Below, piece by piece: positions 56,250 to 64,000 of a stretch of 64,000 nucleotides of DNA. This stretch comes from JAAFHI01 sp039793685 (GTDB taxonomy: Bacteria; Acidobacteriota; Blastocatellia; Chloracidobacteriales; Chloracidobacteriaceae): positions 1 to 64,000 of the forward strand of contig JBDRAL010000095.1 in assembly GCA_039793685.1 (NCBI GenBank), given 5' to 3'. The notes beneath the pieces were generated by a model. It had not been told where the DNA came from. It did no database searches and saw only the letters and a program-made list of their open reading frames with translations. Positions within the stretch are counted from its first letter, which is position 1, and each line of letters begins with the position of its first letter. Position numbers and translations under genes: made by a program.

Positions 56250-56720
56250 ATGCGTGAAAAAACGACGGAGCGAAAAAACTCGACGTTAACCGATGCCGAG
56301 CCGAAGTTTCTGGTTCGTCAGGAAAAACCGGCCGTCCGGTGCGAAATCTGCCATCAGGTCGATCTGTTCAACCCGGAAACCGGACACTGCGCGCGTTGCG
56401 CGACGGTCACGCCGTCGAGACTGCCGGAATATCCGCAAGTCGTTCAGGAGGAAGTAATTCAGGTGCCACCACCGCGGCCTTCAAATCGGCGATCCGGCCC
56501 GGCGTTGGCCTTCGGAATCGCCATTTTGATGTACGGGATGGTTCAGGGATTCGGCCTGATTCGGGAAATGTTCCCCCCGGAATGGGTTGAACGATTCGCG
56601 AAGACGGTCCTCGACCCGCAATTTCTCGTTTTCATCGGGATGGCCGTGGTCCTGGCCATGTCGGGCCGAAAATCGTCCTGCCGTCGCCGCCAAAAACTGG
56701 CGAATCGGGAAAACGGGTAA
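56250..56720 (+). CDS. Zinc-ribbon membrane protein, paralogue 4
   Basis: A 156-residue protein with the same ribbon as the 40 kb cluster: FLVRQEKPAVRCEICHQVD and GHCARCATV (Cx2C...Cx2C), then a Pro-rich linker and two hydrophobic segments (about 80-95, 120-140), ending in a basic tail. The ATG at 56250 follows GGAG; ATG 56199 overlaps the TATAAT box. Confidence 0.75.
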   Translation: MREKTTERKNSTLTDAEPKFLVRQEKPAVRCEICHQVDLFNPETGHCARCATVTPSRLPEYPQVVQEEVIQVPPPRPSNRRSGPALAFGIAILMYGMVQGFGLIREMFPPEWVERFAKTVLDPQFLVFIGMAVVLAMSGRKSSCRRRQKLANRENG

Positions 56721-56731
56721 ATTTTCCAGCG

Positions 56732-56760
56732 GACAGCCCTCCCTTACGGTCAGGCTGCGG
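56732..56760. repeat. REP-like hairpin
   Basis: GACAGCCCTCCCTTACGGTCAGGCTGCGG, a degenerate copy of the REP-like family, between the ends of the genes at 56720 (+) and 56789 (-). Confidence 0.55.
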
Positions 56761-56788
56761 TTCCTGAAGCCCGATACCCGACACCTTT

Positions 56789-58174
56789 TCAGGTAAACCG
56801 TTTTACCGTCCGGTGGCCGAAGAACCGCTTGAGTTCGTTCATTGCGGTGCCGAGCAGGCCGTCCTGTTTGAGTTTGTTCTTGATGTAGTGCGGCGCGAGC
56901 GCTTCCTTCATCGGCTCGATGCCGTGTTCGAGCAGATTCCAGCCCGGTTCGAGTTTCGCCGCCATCCCTTCAAGCAGCGACAGACTGCGGAAAACGTAAA
57001 CGAGTTCGCCCGGCAGGTTGAGGCCGAGGTCGCGGGCGGTGCGCTCGATGGCGAGGCCGACGCCGAGCAGGCGACTCTGGGTGTCGAGTCCGCCCCGGTG
57101 CAGCTCGACGATTTCATCTATGAATTGATGAATGCGCTCGCGGCTCGTCCCCGGCGTGACGATGCCGGTGGAAAAGAGGCCGTCCACCAGCGTTTCCCGG
57201 TCGCCGCGCAGACCGGCCACGACCGAGTTGAGAATCACGTCCCGCGTTTCGGACGACAGCCGGCAGACCATGCCGTAGTCGAGCAGAATCAGCTGCGCGC
57301 CGTCGCCGACCAGAATGTTCCCCGGATGCGGGTCGGCGTGATAGACGCCCTCGATGAAAATCATCTCGGCGTAGAGCGTCACGAGCCGGTCGATGAGGTT
57401 CTGAAAATCGAACCCGGCGGCGCGTAAACGGTCGGTTTCATTGACTTTGACGCCGGGGCAATACTCCATCACGATGGCTTTCGGACGCGACGCCTCGGGG
57501 TACAACTGCGGCACCGTCACGTCGCCCCGGCGCGACAGCAGCCGGTGCATCATCGTGAGATTTTTCATTTCGTTCGTCAGATCGAGTTCCAGCTCCATCC
57601 CTTTCGCGCCTTCGGAAATGGCCGTCGAAAGCATGTTCGTGAGGGAATTGTCGAACCGCTCGTTCAACTGACGGATGACGAACCCGGCGATTTTCAAATC
57701 CACCGCCATCTGCGCCGGAATGTCGGGCCGGACGAACTTCACCGCCACGTCCTTCCCTTTCCACACCGCGTAGTGAACCTGCGCCAGCGACGCCGCCGCG
57801 ATGGCGTTCTCATCAAACTTGTCGAAAACGTTCTCCAGTTTCGTCCCGTAGATTTTTTCGAGCGCGCGCCGCGCCTGCTTGCCCGGCAGCGGACGAATGC
57901 CGTCCTGAAGTTTTGAAATTTCGTCGATGTAAACCTGCGGAACGAGGTCCGCGCGGGTGCTGACCAACTGGCCGAGCTTGATGAAGGCCGTTCCGAGCGA
58001 TTCGATGTTGTGCTTGACCTTCTGCGCCCGACGCAGGTGTTCCGCGTCCGGCACGTCGCGCGCCGGACCGAAAAACACATAGCGTTTCCGGTCACGGACG
58101 AACTGAAACGTGGTCGGAAGGGTAAGCCGGAGCATTTTTCCTGCCCGGCGGAACAGAAGGAAATTTGACCGCAT
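56789..58174 (-). CDS. UbiB/ABC1 (AarF) family protein kinase-like
   Basis: A 461-residue atypical kinase: KxGQ motif IKLGQLVSTRADLVP, SLAQVH Ala-rich loop, DPHPGNILVG and LDYGM for the metal. These ADCK proteins act in ubiquinone or prenyl-lipid metabolism, at the membrane. No ubi or men gene adjoins. The start at 58174 may be late (ATG 58135 is another), since the region overlaps the leader of the opposite gene. Confidence 0.88.
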   Translation of the reverse strand: MRSNFLLFRRAGKMLRLTLPTTFQFVRDRKRYVFFGPARDVPDAEHLRRAQKVKHNIESLGTAFIKLGQLVSTRADLVPQVYIDEISKLQDGIRPLPGKQARRALEKIYGTKLENVFDKFDENAIAAASLAQVHYAVWKGKDVAVKFVRPDIPAQMAVDLKIAGFVIRQLNERFDNSLTNMLSTAISEGAKGMELELDLTNEMKNLTMMHRLLSRRGDVTVPQLYPEASRPKAIVMEYCPGVKVNETDRLRAAGFDFQNLIDRLVTLYAEMIFIEGVYHADPHPGNILVGDGAQLILLDYGMVCRLSSETRDVILNSVVAGLRGDRETLVDGLFSTGIVTPGTSRERIHQFIDEIVELHRGGLDTQSRLLGVGLAIERTARDLGLNLPGELVYVFRSLSLLEGMAAKLEPGWNLLEHGIEPMKEALAPHYIKNKLKQDGLLGTAMNELKRFFGHRTVKRFT

Positions 58175-58284
58175 CGGATTCCGAAACGAAATTGGAAGTG
58201 GCGTCTTCGCCGAGTGTTCGAAAGGCTACTCAAACTGTACTTCACGCCGAAAGAAGTTTCCGCGTTTTTCCGGATGTGACCATT

Positions 58285-59016
58285 ATGAGCCTTCTGTCAC
58301 CGTGGGTTTGGGCGATTCACATCGCAAGCGTCTCCGAGTGGACGCTGGCGATCATTCTTTTATGGAACTACGCCGGGAAAATGGCCCGTCCCGACCTGCG
58401 CCGGATGTCGCTCGCGATGCTTCCGCACTGGGGCGCGGGCATGTGCGTCCTCGCGTGGCACTTCAACAACGACACCCCGAACCTGCCGCTCCTGCCCCGG
58501 ATGCAGGAATTTCTCACTTCGGTCGGCAGCGTGTCGCTCTGTCTGACGGCGGTGTCGCTCCGGGAATGGCGCGCGCGGTTTCCGCGCTTCTCGACGACCG
58601 TCGCGGGCCTCGGCGTCGCGGCCATCGTCTATTTTTCCTATTTGAGAATGACCACGAGCTACGGCGGGGCGACCGGAATGATGATTCAGGGCGCCGGAAT
58701 GGCCTATCTCGCCTTCATCATTTTCCTGATCGTCAACCGCCGCTGGGACAAGGACGCCTTCAACCCGGTCGCCATCACCGGCTATGCGCTCATCATCTTC
58801 TTCATCATCACCACGATTTCGCTGACCATCGTCGCGCGGAAGTACTTTTTCGTCACTTCCGTCACCCAGGTGGACTGGCTGCACGGCATCGCCGAAGGCA
58901 CGATGACCATCGCGAACACGACGCTCGCCGTGGGCATTTTGCGAAACCTGCGCCGGATTTCGAACGTTCGGGAAGGCATACCTGACGGAATGCTTTCTCC
59001 GGGCGGTGTTCGATGA
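58285..59016 (+). CDS. Ycf49-like membrane protein (DUF2499 + DUF3593)
   Basis: A 243-residue polytopic protein of two halves. The first (IHIASVSEWTLAIILLWNYAG, MLPHWGAGMCVLAWHFNND, LTSVGSVSLCLTA) matches DUF2499/Ycf49 of cyanobacteria and plastids. The second (ITGYALIIFFIITTISLTI..., VTQVDWLHGIAEGTMTIAN) matches DUF3593, usually a separate gene in those organisms. Function of both is unknown. An ATG at 58165 would extend into the divergent UbiB gene; 58285 gives a clean N-terminus. It overlaps the next gene as ATGA. Confidence 0.75.
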   Translation: MSLLSPWVWAIHIASVSEWTLAIILLWNYAGKMARPDLRRMSLAMLPHWGAGMCVLAWHFNNDTPNLPLLPRMQEFLTSVGSVSLCLTAVSLREWRARFPRFSTTVAGLGVAAIVYFSYLRMTTSYGGATGMMIQGAGMAYLAFIIFLIVNRRWDKDAFNPVAITGYALIIFFIITTISLTIVARKYFFVTSVTQVDWLHGIAEGTMTIANTTLAVGILRNLRRISNVREGIPDGMLSPGGVR

Positions 59017-59391
59017 AAAAACGCGAACCTTCCAGTCTCGAACTTTCGAAAACCTCGGGATCGATGCTCCCGCTGATTCTCGAAACGGGAATTTTCATCT
59101 TCCTCATCGTTGGCGGCGCATGGCTGATCAACGAGGCCATCCCGTACGGTCGGTGGGCGTACATCGAGCGGATGCATGAGCATATCCTGATTTTGTGCAT
59201 CGCCGCCGTCCTCGGAGGGCTTTTCTTATTGGCCGACGGACTTCTTTCCGTTTTCATTCTGAGAAAACATGAAAGCCTGCTCCGGCGTCTTTCCAGCGTT
59301 GCATTTGAGATTATCGACAGTGCTCTCAAACACTGGTAGATGATTCCCTGACGGCCTGTTCTCTCCGGGCGGTGTTCGATGAAAAAACGCC
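58981..59391. repeat. Direct repeat of a start region (58981-59025 and 59347-59391)
   Basis: About 45 bp including TCTCCGGGCGGTGTTCGATG are duplicated with a 366-bp offset. In each copy the ATG of a small membrane gene (59013, 59379) lies at the same place. Copy 1 also encodes the end of the Ycf49-like protein. Confidence 0.85.
59013..59339 (+). CDS. Small two-helix membrane protein
   Basis: A 108-residue protein with two membrane helices (about 20-42, LPLILETGIFIFLIVGGAWL; 59-82, HILILCIAAVLGGLFLLADGLL) and a basic end. Starts by ATGA overlap with the Ycf49-like gene. No family recognised. Confidence 0.7.
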   Translation: MKKREPSSLELSKTSGSMLPLILETGIFIFLIVGGAWLINEAIPYGRWAYIERMHEHILILCIAAVLGGLFLLADGLLSVFILRKHESLLRRLSSVAFEIIDSALKHW

Positions 59392-59717
59392 GAAAGCCGA
59401 AACCTTTCCCTTCCTCCCGTAAACCTGAAATCCGACATACGTTTCTGGACAGCCTCATCGTCGTCGGATTGCTTCTGGGAATTTTCTGGATGATCAGCCG
59501 GGTGGTCGGAGGTTTTCACGATTCCGAAGAGTTGGTGGGACAGGTCATCACCGCCGTCATTTTGGTGGTTCTGGTGATCGTTCTGGCCTTCGTGAACGCT
59601 TTTCTCCTGGAACGAAAAATCACCATTCTCGCCAACTGGTTCGAACGCCTCGCCGACGCCGCGCTCGGGCTGCTGTGGTGGGTGTTTCCTTTCCATTCCG
59701 ACGAAAAAGACCGCTGA
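59379..59717 (+). CDS. Small two-helix membrane protein, second copy
   Basis: A 112-residue protein with a basic N-terminus (KKRRKPKPFPSSRKPE) and two helices (about 24-43, 53-73). Its start region duplicates that of the 59013 gene, though the proteins are otherwise different; they share layout, not sequence. CTCCGGGCGG upstream provides the ribosome site. Confidence 0.7.
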   Translation: MKKRRKPKPFPSSRKPEIRHTFLDSLIVVGLLLGIFWMISRVVGGFHDSEELVGQVITAVILVVLVIVLAFVNAFLLERKITILANWFERLADAALGLLWWVFPFHSDEKDR

Positions 59718-59874
59718 CAACCCCCTTTCTAAAATTCGGTATTCGAAAAAGGCGTTGTTTCAAACTCAAATCGGCAGTTCTACAATCGCGACTCCGAAGA
59801 CGATACAAACCGGAGTGGGTTTTGAAATGACTATTCGCGAGTCATTTCAAGTTTGCGGACGACCGCCGAACGCC

Positions 59875-60640
59875 CCATCGGGGCGGCGCTACGATAGCCG
59901 TGGGCGAGCGGAGCGAAGCCCACGGAAGCCGTGAGCCTCAAACGTGAAGCCGCGCACGCGGCGGAACTGTGGCACGAAAATTGTTTTCACCTTTACCGGA
60001 AATAAAACTGAACCGGAAACATTGTTGAATCAATGGTTTCCGGGGTTGTTGCCGTTTCCGAATCCAAACCGCGCACGCGGTGGAAAAGGTGAAATGACAT
60101 GCCGCAAACCCTCACGAACCTGTTGGTTCACATCGTTTTTTCAACCAAACTCCGGCGACCCTTCATCACACCGGAAATCGAACCGGAACTTTTTGCCTAT
60201 TTCTCGGCGCTCTGCGCGGAACGTGGGACACCCTGCCTCGCGGTCGGCGGGACGAACGATCACGTTCACCTCCTGATTTCACATTCCAGAACGAAGGCGT
60301 TGAGCGATATCGTCCGTGACCTCAAGACCTATTCTTCACATTGGCTCAAAACCCGTGGCCCGGCGTTTCAGGAGTTTTCCTGGCAGGACGGTTACGGTGG
60401 ATTTTCCATCGGACAATCCGGGGTGGCGGCACTCCGCCGTTACATTCGTGACCAGCGAAAGCATCACCAGAATCGGTCCTTCAGCGATGAATACCGGTTG
60501 CTCCTCCGTCGGTACGAAGTCGCCTTTGACGAACGGTTTTTATCGGAGTAGGGCGCCTCACCGCTGACGCGGCTCGGCGGGAGGTGACGCCACGTTTCCG
60601 AGGGCTTCGCTGCGCTTGCCCTCGGCTATCGTAACGTCGC
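59875..60640. mobile_element. RAYT transposase unit flanked by inverted REP hairpins
   Basis: Left hairpin CCGTGGGC-GAGCGGAGCGAA-GCCCACGG (59898-59925) and right hairpin CCGAGGGC-TTCGCTGCGCTT-GCCCTCGG (60598-60625) are reverse complements of each other, and the flanking CCCATCGGGGCGGCGCTACGAT/ATCGTAACGTCGCCCC segments are inverted as well. The transposase gene sits between. This is the REP-RAYT layout. The 381-bp gap 59718-60098 otherwise has no gene; TGAAATGAC-TATTCGCGA-GTCATTTCA (59824-59848) is an extra small hairpin. Confidence 0.8.
60099..60551 (+). CDS. REP-associated tyrosine transposase (IS200/Y1 type)
   Basis: A 150-residue Y1 transposase: HUH motif in GGTNDHVHLLIS and catalytic Tyr in LRRYIRDQRKHH, with the TLTNLLVHIVFSTKLRRPFI start of IS200-type enzymes. 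It cuts single-stranded DNA at hairpin foot sequences. The full-length frame suggests activity. RAYTs usually sit as single copies that act on REPs elsewhere. Confidence 0.93.
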   Translation: MPQTLTNLLVHIVFSTKLRRPFITPEIEPELFAYFSALCAERGTPCLAVGGTNDHVHLLISHSRTKALSDIVRDLKTYSSHWLKTRGPAFQEFSWQDGYGGFSIGQSGVAALRRYIRDQRKHHQNRSFSDEYRLLLRRYEVAFDERFLSE

Positions 60641-60749
60641 CCCATCCGGGGCTTGGTAGGTCGTTGGTGAATTGGTCGGTTCCGTGGAAACGGTTGAAAA
60701 ATTGTGAATTGGGCGGGAATTCCGGCTCGGCAGGTGGTGACGACCTGTT

Positions 60750-61730
60750 TCAAATTCCAATCGGCAATCCCGCCGCCGCCCGAACACCCCGCGCCACGGC
60801 TTCCGCGACGGCCTCGGCCGCGAGCGCGCCGACCCGGCCCACCTCGGTTGTAAAAGGTTTTTCACCCGCCGGGACCGATACGGCGAACAGCGTATCCCCA
60901 TCAAACGGCGTATGAATCGGCGAAATCGTCCGGGCGAGTCCGTCGTGCGCCATCTGCGCGATTTTGGTGAGTTCGGTTTTGTTGAAGTATCCGTTGGTCG
61001 CCACCACCCCGATGGTCGTGTTGGACGCCGTCGGCAGTGGAAAAAAGCGCGTCAGCCGCCCGGTCCGGAGCGCGTCGGCGACGTCCTCGAAGCCCGAACC
61101 GTCGGGTTTGCGCGCGCCCGCGAGAATGTCGCCCGTTTTATGGTCGCGAACATCCCCCGCCGCGTTGACGGCAATGAGCGCCGCCACTTTCAATCCATCG
61201 GGTAGGTTCAAACAGAACGAACCGACGCCCCCGCGCATCGCGAATTGAAACCCGAACAATTTCCCGACCGTCGCGCCCGCGCCCGCGCCGACCGAACCTT
61301 CGGCAACGGGGCCGTCGGTCGCCGCCGCGCAGGCGGCGTACCCCGCGTCGGCGTCGGGACAAATCGCCGGATCGCCCACGAACAGGTCAAAGAGAATCGC
61401 CGACGGGACAATCGGCACACGCGCGACGCCGACATCGAACCCGACCCCGCGTTCGCGCAGGAAGCGCACCGCGCCGGTCGCTGCGTCGAGTCCGAACGCG
61501 CTTCCGCCCGCAAGTACAATGGCATGAATGCGATCCACAAGATTCACGGGCGACAGCAGATCGGTTTCCCGCGTACCCGGCGCGCCCCCGCGTACGTCCA
61601 CGCCCGCGCAAGCCGGTTCATCGAAAAGAATCGCCGTGCAGCCCGTCGGACGCCGCGCATCGGTGAAATGTCCGACGCGAATGCCCGGAATGTCGGTCAG
61701 TCCGCCGCCCGGCGGAAGTTCGTGGGCCAT
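60750..61730 (-). CDS. P1/S58 family N-terminal-nucleophile hydrolase, NylC-like
   Basis: A 326-residue protein: LTDIPGIRVGHFTDARRPTG start, AIVLAGGSAFGLDAATGAV, GSVGAGAGATVGK, and the self-cleavage site ASN-TTIGVVATNG. In NylC and DmpA the chain is cut before a Thr or Ser that becomes the nucleophile; here the N-T junction is kept. It is therefore a likely self-processing aminopeptidase or amidase. GGAG precedes ATG 61730; a GTG three bases earlier is possible. Confidence 0.85.
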   Translation of the reverse strand: MAHELPPGGGLTDIPGIRVGHFTDARRPTGCTAILFDEPACAGVDVRGGAPGTRETDLLSPVNLVDRIHAIVLAGGSAFGLDAATGAVRFLRERGVGFDVGVARVPIVPSAILFDLFVGDPAICPDADAGYAACAAATDGPVAEGSVGAGAGATVGKLFGFQFAMRGGVGSFCLNLPDGLKVAALIAVNAAGDVRDHKTGDILAGARKPDGSGFEDVADALRTGRLTRFFPLPTASNTTIGVVATNGYFNKTELTKIAQMAHDGLARTISPIHTPFDGDTLFAVSVPAGEKPFTTEVGRVGALAAEAVAEAVARGVRAAAGLPIGI

Positions 61731-61772
61731 CACGATCTCCGGAAAGGTTTGAAATGAGTGAATTTGAAGTTT

Positions 61773-62297
61773 TTAACGCGCTTCGGGCGGTTTCGGTGGC
61801 AACGGCGGGCCGCTCCGGTCTTCCCGGACGACGAAATCCGGCGCGTAACTCGGAACGGTCTCGCGCATGTCGTCAATGAAGGCCATCGCGCGCGGTCGGG
61901 CGTCGTGGTCGTGCATCCGGATGGCCACCTGCTCGATTTTATTCACCAGGTCCGGATGCCGCCGCAAATCCGTCGAAAAGCGGTGAAACTGGGCGAAAAG
62001 TTCGATGTAGAGCAGGCGATCCTCATCTTTTTTCGCTGTTTCGAGTTTTTCCAGCAGTTCGGGTAGAACCTGAAACTGCCGCGCGGTGGTCCAGCGGGCG
62101 ATTTGAGGCTCGCAGTAGTACGGATGATTCCGCCAGCGTTTGAACCGGTCGATCTGCTCGTCGAATGAAAGCTTTTGAAATCTGGCCGCCTGTTCCGCTT
62201 TCGACAGTTTCAAAAACTCGACGTAGTCCGGCGGATAATTCGGCGAACAGGCCGTCAGCCCGAGCAGCAACACGACAATCGCGACGACTCGACGCAT
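61773..62297 (-). CDS. Lipoprotein
   Basis: A 174-residue lipoprotein with lipobox LTAC (Cys 17) and a helical, charged body (FLKLSKAEQAARFQKLSFDEQIDRFKRW) ending in a Pro-rich tail. No known domain. Its start is 3 nt from the kdsD stop, so they share a transcript. Confidence 0.78.
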   Translation of the reverse strand: MRRVVAIVVLLLGLTACSPNYPPDYVEFLKLSKAEQAARFQKLSFDEQIDRFKRWRNHPYYCEPQIARWTTARQFQVLPELLEKLETAKKDEDRLLYIELFAQFHRFSTDLRRHPDLVNKIEQVAIRMHDHDARPRAMAFIDDMRETVPSYAPDFVVREDRSGPPLPPKPPEAR

Positions 62298-62300
62298 GGT

Positions 62301-63332
62301 TCAATCCTCTTCAAGCGGCTGATTGGGAAACAGCGCCTTCCACAGATCATGAAGATGGACGACCCCCTCGACCCGGTTCTCGCCGTCCACGACGACGAGC
62401 GCGGTGATGCGGTAGCGTTCCATCAAGTGCAGCGCGTGGGTGGCGAGTTCGCCCGCCGTGACGGTACGCGGGCGCGGATTGCGCGGGTGCGGCTCGCCGA
62501 TCACGTCGCCTGCCGTCATCGCGAGCGCCGTTTCGGGATGGCGTTCCATCAGGCGGCGGAAATCGCCGTCGGAAATGACGCCGAGCAGCTTGGCGTCGTC
62601 GTCGGTGACGGTCGTGATGCCGAATCCCTTTCGCGAAATTTCATGAATCACGTCGAGCATCGCCGTCGCGGTTGAAACGCGCGGCAGGTCGCGGCCCGCG
62701 TGCATCACGTCGGCGACGCGCAAAAGGTCGCGTCCGAGCCGCCCCGCCGGGTGCAGAAAGGCGAAATCCTCAGCGCGAAATCCTCGAAGTTCAAGTAAAG
62801 CCATCGAAAGCGCGTCGCCGAGCGCCATCGCCGCCGTGGTCGAAGTCGTCGGGGCAAGGCCGAGCGGACAGGCTTCGGCGTCCACGCCCGCGTCGAGCGC
62901 GACCCGGCTTGCCTTCGCGAGCGTCGAGTTCATCCGTCCGACGATGGAAATGAGCGGGAAATCGGATTGTTCGATAAGTGGAAGCAAACGCAGCACTTCC
63001 TCGGTTTCCCCGCTGTAGGAAAACGCCAGAATCAGATCGCCGCGGGTGAGCCGTCCGAAGTCGCCGTGCGCCGCTTCCGCCGGATGGAGAAAAAACGACG
63101 GCGTGCCGGTACTCGCCATCGTCGCGGACACTTTCCGGGCAACGATGCCGCTCTTGCCGACGCCGAGCGTGACGACGTGACCGGCCGTCATCATCAGTTC
63201 GACGGCTTCAGTAAATCGGCCATCAAGCCGTTCGCTCATCCGCGCGATGGCGGCGGCTTCGGCGTCGAGGACGCGGCGCGCGCGTTCGATGGCGTCAATG
63301 TGTGAAGGTTCGGCGTGTTTCGGTTTCGGCAT
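62301..63332 (-). CDS. kdsD: D-arabinose-5-phosphate isomerase (KdsD/KpsF)
   Basis: A 343-residue enzyme: SIS domain (about 40-175, VVTLGVGKSGIVARKVSATMASTGTPSFFLHP and ILAFSYSGETEEVL) and two CBS motifs in the C-terminal half (about 200-335, VADVMHAGRDLPRV; ITALVVVDGENRVEGVVHLHDL). It makes arabinose-5-phosphate from ribulose-5-phosphate for Kdo in lipopolysaccharide. GutQ/KpsF paralogues are possible. Its first codons overlap the upstream gene by 38 nt. Confidence 0.92.
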   Translation of the reverse strand: MPKPKHAEPSHIDAIERARRVLDAEAAAIARMSERLDGRFTEAVELMMTAGHVVTLGVGKSGIVARKVSATMASTGTPSFFLHPAEAAHGDFGRLTRGDLILAFSYSGETEEVLRLLPLIEQSDFPLISIVGRMNSTLAKASRVALDAGVDAEACPLGLAPTTSTTAAMALGDALSMALLELRGFRAEDFAFLHPAGRLGRDLLRVADVMHAGRDLPRVSTATAMLDVIHEISRKGFGITTVTDDDAKLLGVISDGDFRRLMERHPETALAMTAGDVIGEPHPRNPRPRTVTAGELATHALHLMERYRITALVVVDGENRVEGVVHLHDLWKALFPNQPLEED

Positions 63333-63945
63333 CGAATTTTATAAGCAGTTCGCGACCAATGGCTTCAAGGACGAATAGTACAAACCAGCCGCGGTCGGCG
63401 GTCAGTACCCGTTTTCGAAAATCGGCGTCGAAAAGCGCGACCCGCGCCAGAAGTTCCACGGTTCGGCGCTCATCACTGAGATCTATCGGCGATTCGGTCT
63501 TCCGGTTTTGTCGTTCGAGAATGTCCCACAGTTCATGGGCGAACCGGACGACGATTTCGGGAACATCGGATTCGGTTTTCGTCATCGTATGGACGACGAG
63601 CGCGACGCGCCACCGAAATTCGAGTGTTTGCGCCATTGAAAAGTGTTCAAACACGCGCGGCCACAGGGGTTGCGCCGTTTTTCCGAGGCTCGCGCAGGCG
63701 TCGAGCGCGGCGGCGGTGACCTCCGGGCGGTCGGAATCGAGCGCCTCGGTCAGCGTTTTCAACCCCGGTTCGCCGAAATGTCCAACACAGGCCGCTGCTT
63801 CGGACCGTCGATATTGAACCCAGTCCGTTTCCGTCGTCGGTCGTGGCCGCCACCCGCGCACCCGAACCGGGTCAAACTTCGAAAACAGCGAAACTTCATC
63901 CGGGTTTGAGAAAAGAATCTCGCGAAAGGCGGCCAGATCGGGCAT
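63295..63945 (-). CDS. HEAT-like helical protein, upstream end uncertain
   Basis: A 216-residue helical protein with a repeat-like pattern (HFGEPGLKTLTEALDSDRPEVTAAALDACASLG), typical of HEAT/armadillo scaffolds. It overlaps kdsD by 38 nt. The frame stays open upstream to the window edge, so the true start may lie beyond 63945 and the protein may be longer. Confidence 0.65.
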   Translation of the reverse strand: MPDLAAFREILFSNPDEVSLFSKFDPVRVRGWRPRPTTETDWVQYRRSEAAACVGHFGEPGLKTLTEALDSDRPEVTAAALDACASLGKTAQPLWPRVFEHFSMAQTLEFRWRVALVVHTMTKTESDVPEIVVRFAHELWDILERQNRKTESPIDLSDERRTVELLARVALFDADFRKRVLTADRGWFVLFVLEAIGRELLIKFDAETETRRTFTH

Positions 63946-64000
63946 TCCGCGTCTGCCGGGCGTCGCGCCGGTTCGCCGGATACCGCGCGGCGTTACCCGC

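Overview
This is a GC-rich bacterial chromosome segment with about 58 protein-coding genes and no rRNA or tRNA gene that I can recognise. The best lineage clue is a secreted von Willebrand A protein of the 'VWFA-related acidobacterial' type (51.6-52.7 kb). A PQQ-type sugar dehydrogenase with a BACON domain and FG-GAP-like repeats, and a large Reg_prop/SpoIIE sensor protein, also fit Acidobacteriota. The class cannot be fixed from the sequence. The region looks origin-proximal: mnmG-rsmG-parA-parB-bactofilin (19-24.5 kb) has parS-like sites, and dnaA (49.9-51.3 kb) is surrounded by clusters of TTTTCCACA-type boxes.

Layout. 0-4.5 kb: two transporters and an ArsA-type ATPase (minus). 4.9-6.5 kb: an unusual gene pair, a 375-residue unknown protein coupled to a PIN-domain protein. 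6.5-11.2 kb: replicative DNA polymerase III alpha (dnaE), split into two genes by an intein whose halves are separated by an overlapping LAGLIDADG homing endonuclease gene. 11.2-19 kb: a long palindrome, small proteins, a SurA-like protein, a flavin monooxygenase, a degenerate rhomboid, a response regulator, gatB and a Uma2-type protein. 19-24.5 kb: the mnmG/rsmG/parAB/bactofilin block. 25-30.3 kb: the sugar dehydrogenase and an NrdD-like protein that appears to have lost all its radical-chemistry residues. 30.3-35.6 kb: uvrA and a coupled ATPase-DUF4276 pair that resembles defence modules. 35.7-40.7 kb: an operon of three paralogous zinc-ribbon membrane proteins, a small protein and a 1109-residue propeller/SpoIIE sensor. 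40.8-47.6 kb: a zinc-less M1-like secreted protein, OsmC, an isolated atpC, lipoprotein and NYN genes. 48-53.6 kb: Ppx/GppA-HD, dnaA with candidate oriC, the VWA protein and a TetR regulator. 53.9-64 kb: a small secreted protein, an M28 peptidase, a UbiB kinase, a Ycf49-like (DUF2499/DUF3593) membrane protein, a RAYT-type transposase between inverted hairpins, a NylC-like P1 hydrolase and kdsD.

Three things stand out. First, dnaE has to be rebuilt by protein trans-splicing, and the gap between its halves is filled by a homing endonuclease gene in another frame. Second, intergenic DNA is full of tandem arrays with an almost constant 7-bp (or 14-bp) period but different consensus sequences, usually as inverted pairs that begin at or just after stop codons; they look like a general 3'-end element rather than one repeat family. 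Third, several proteins keep a recognisable enzyme fold but have lost catalytic residues (NrdD-like, M1-like, rhomboid-like). All family assignments and alignments here are by eye from remembered consensus motifs; no searches were run.
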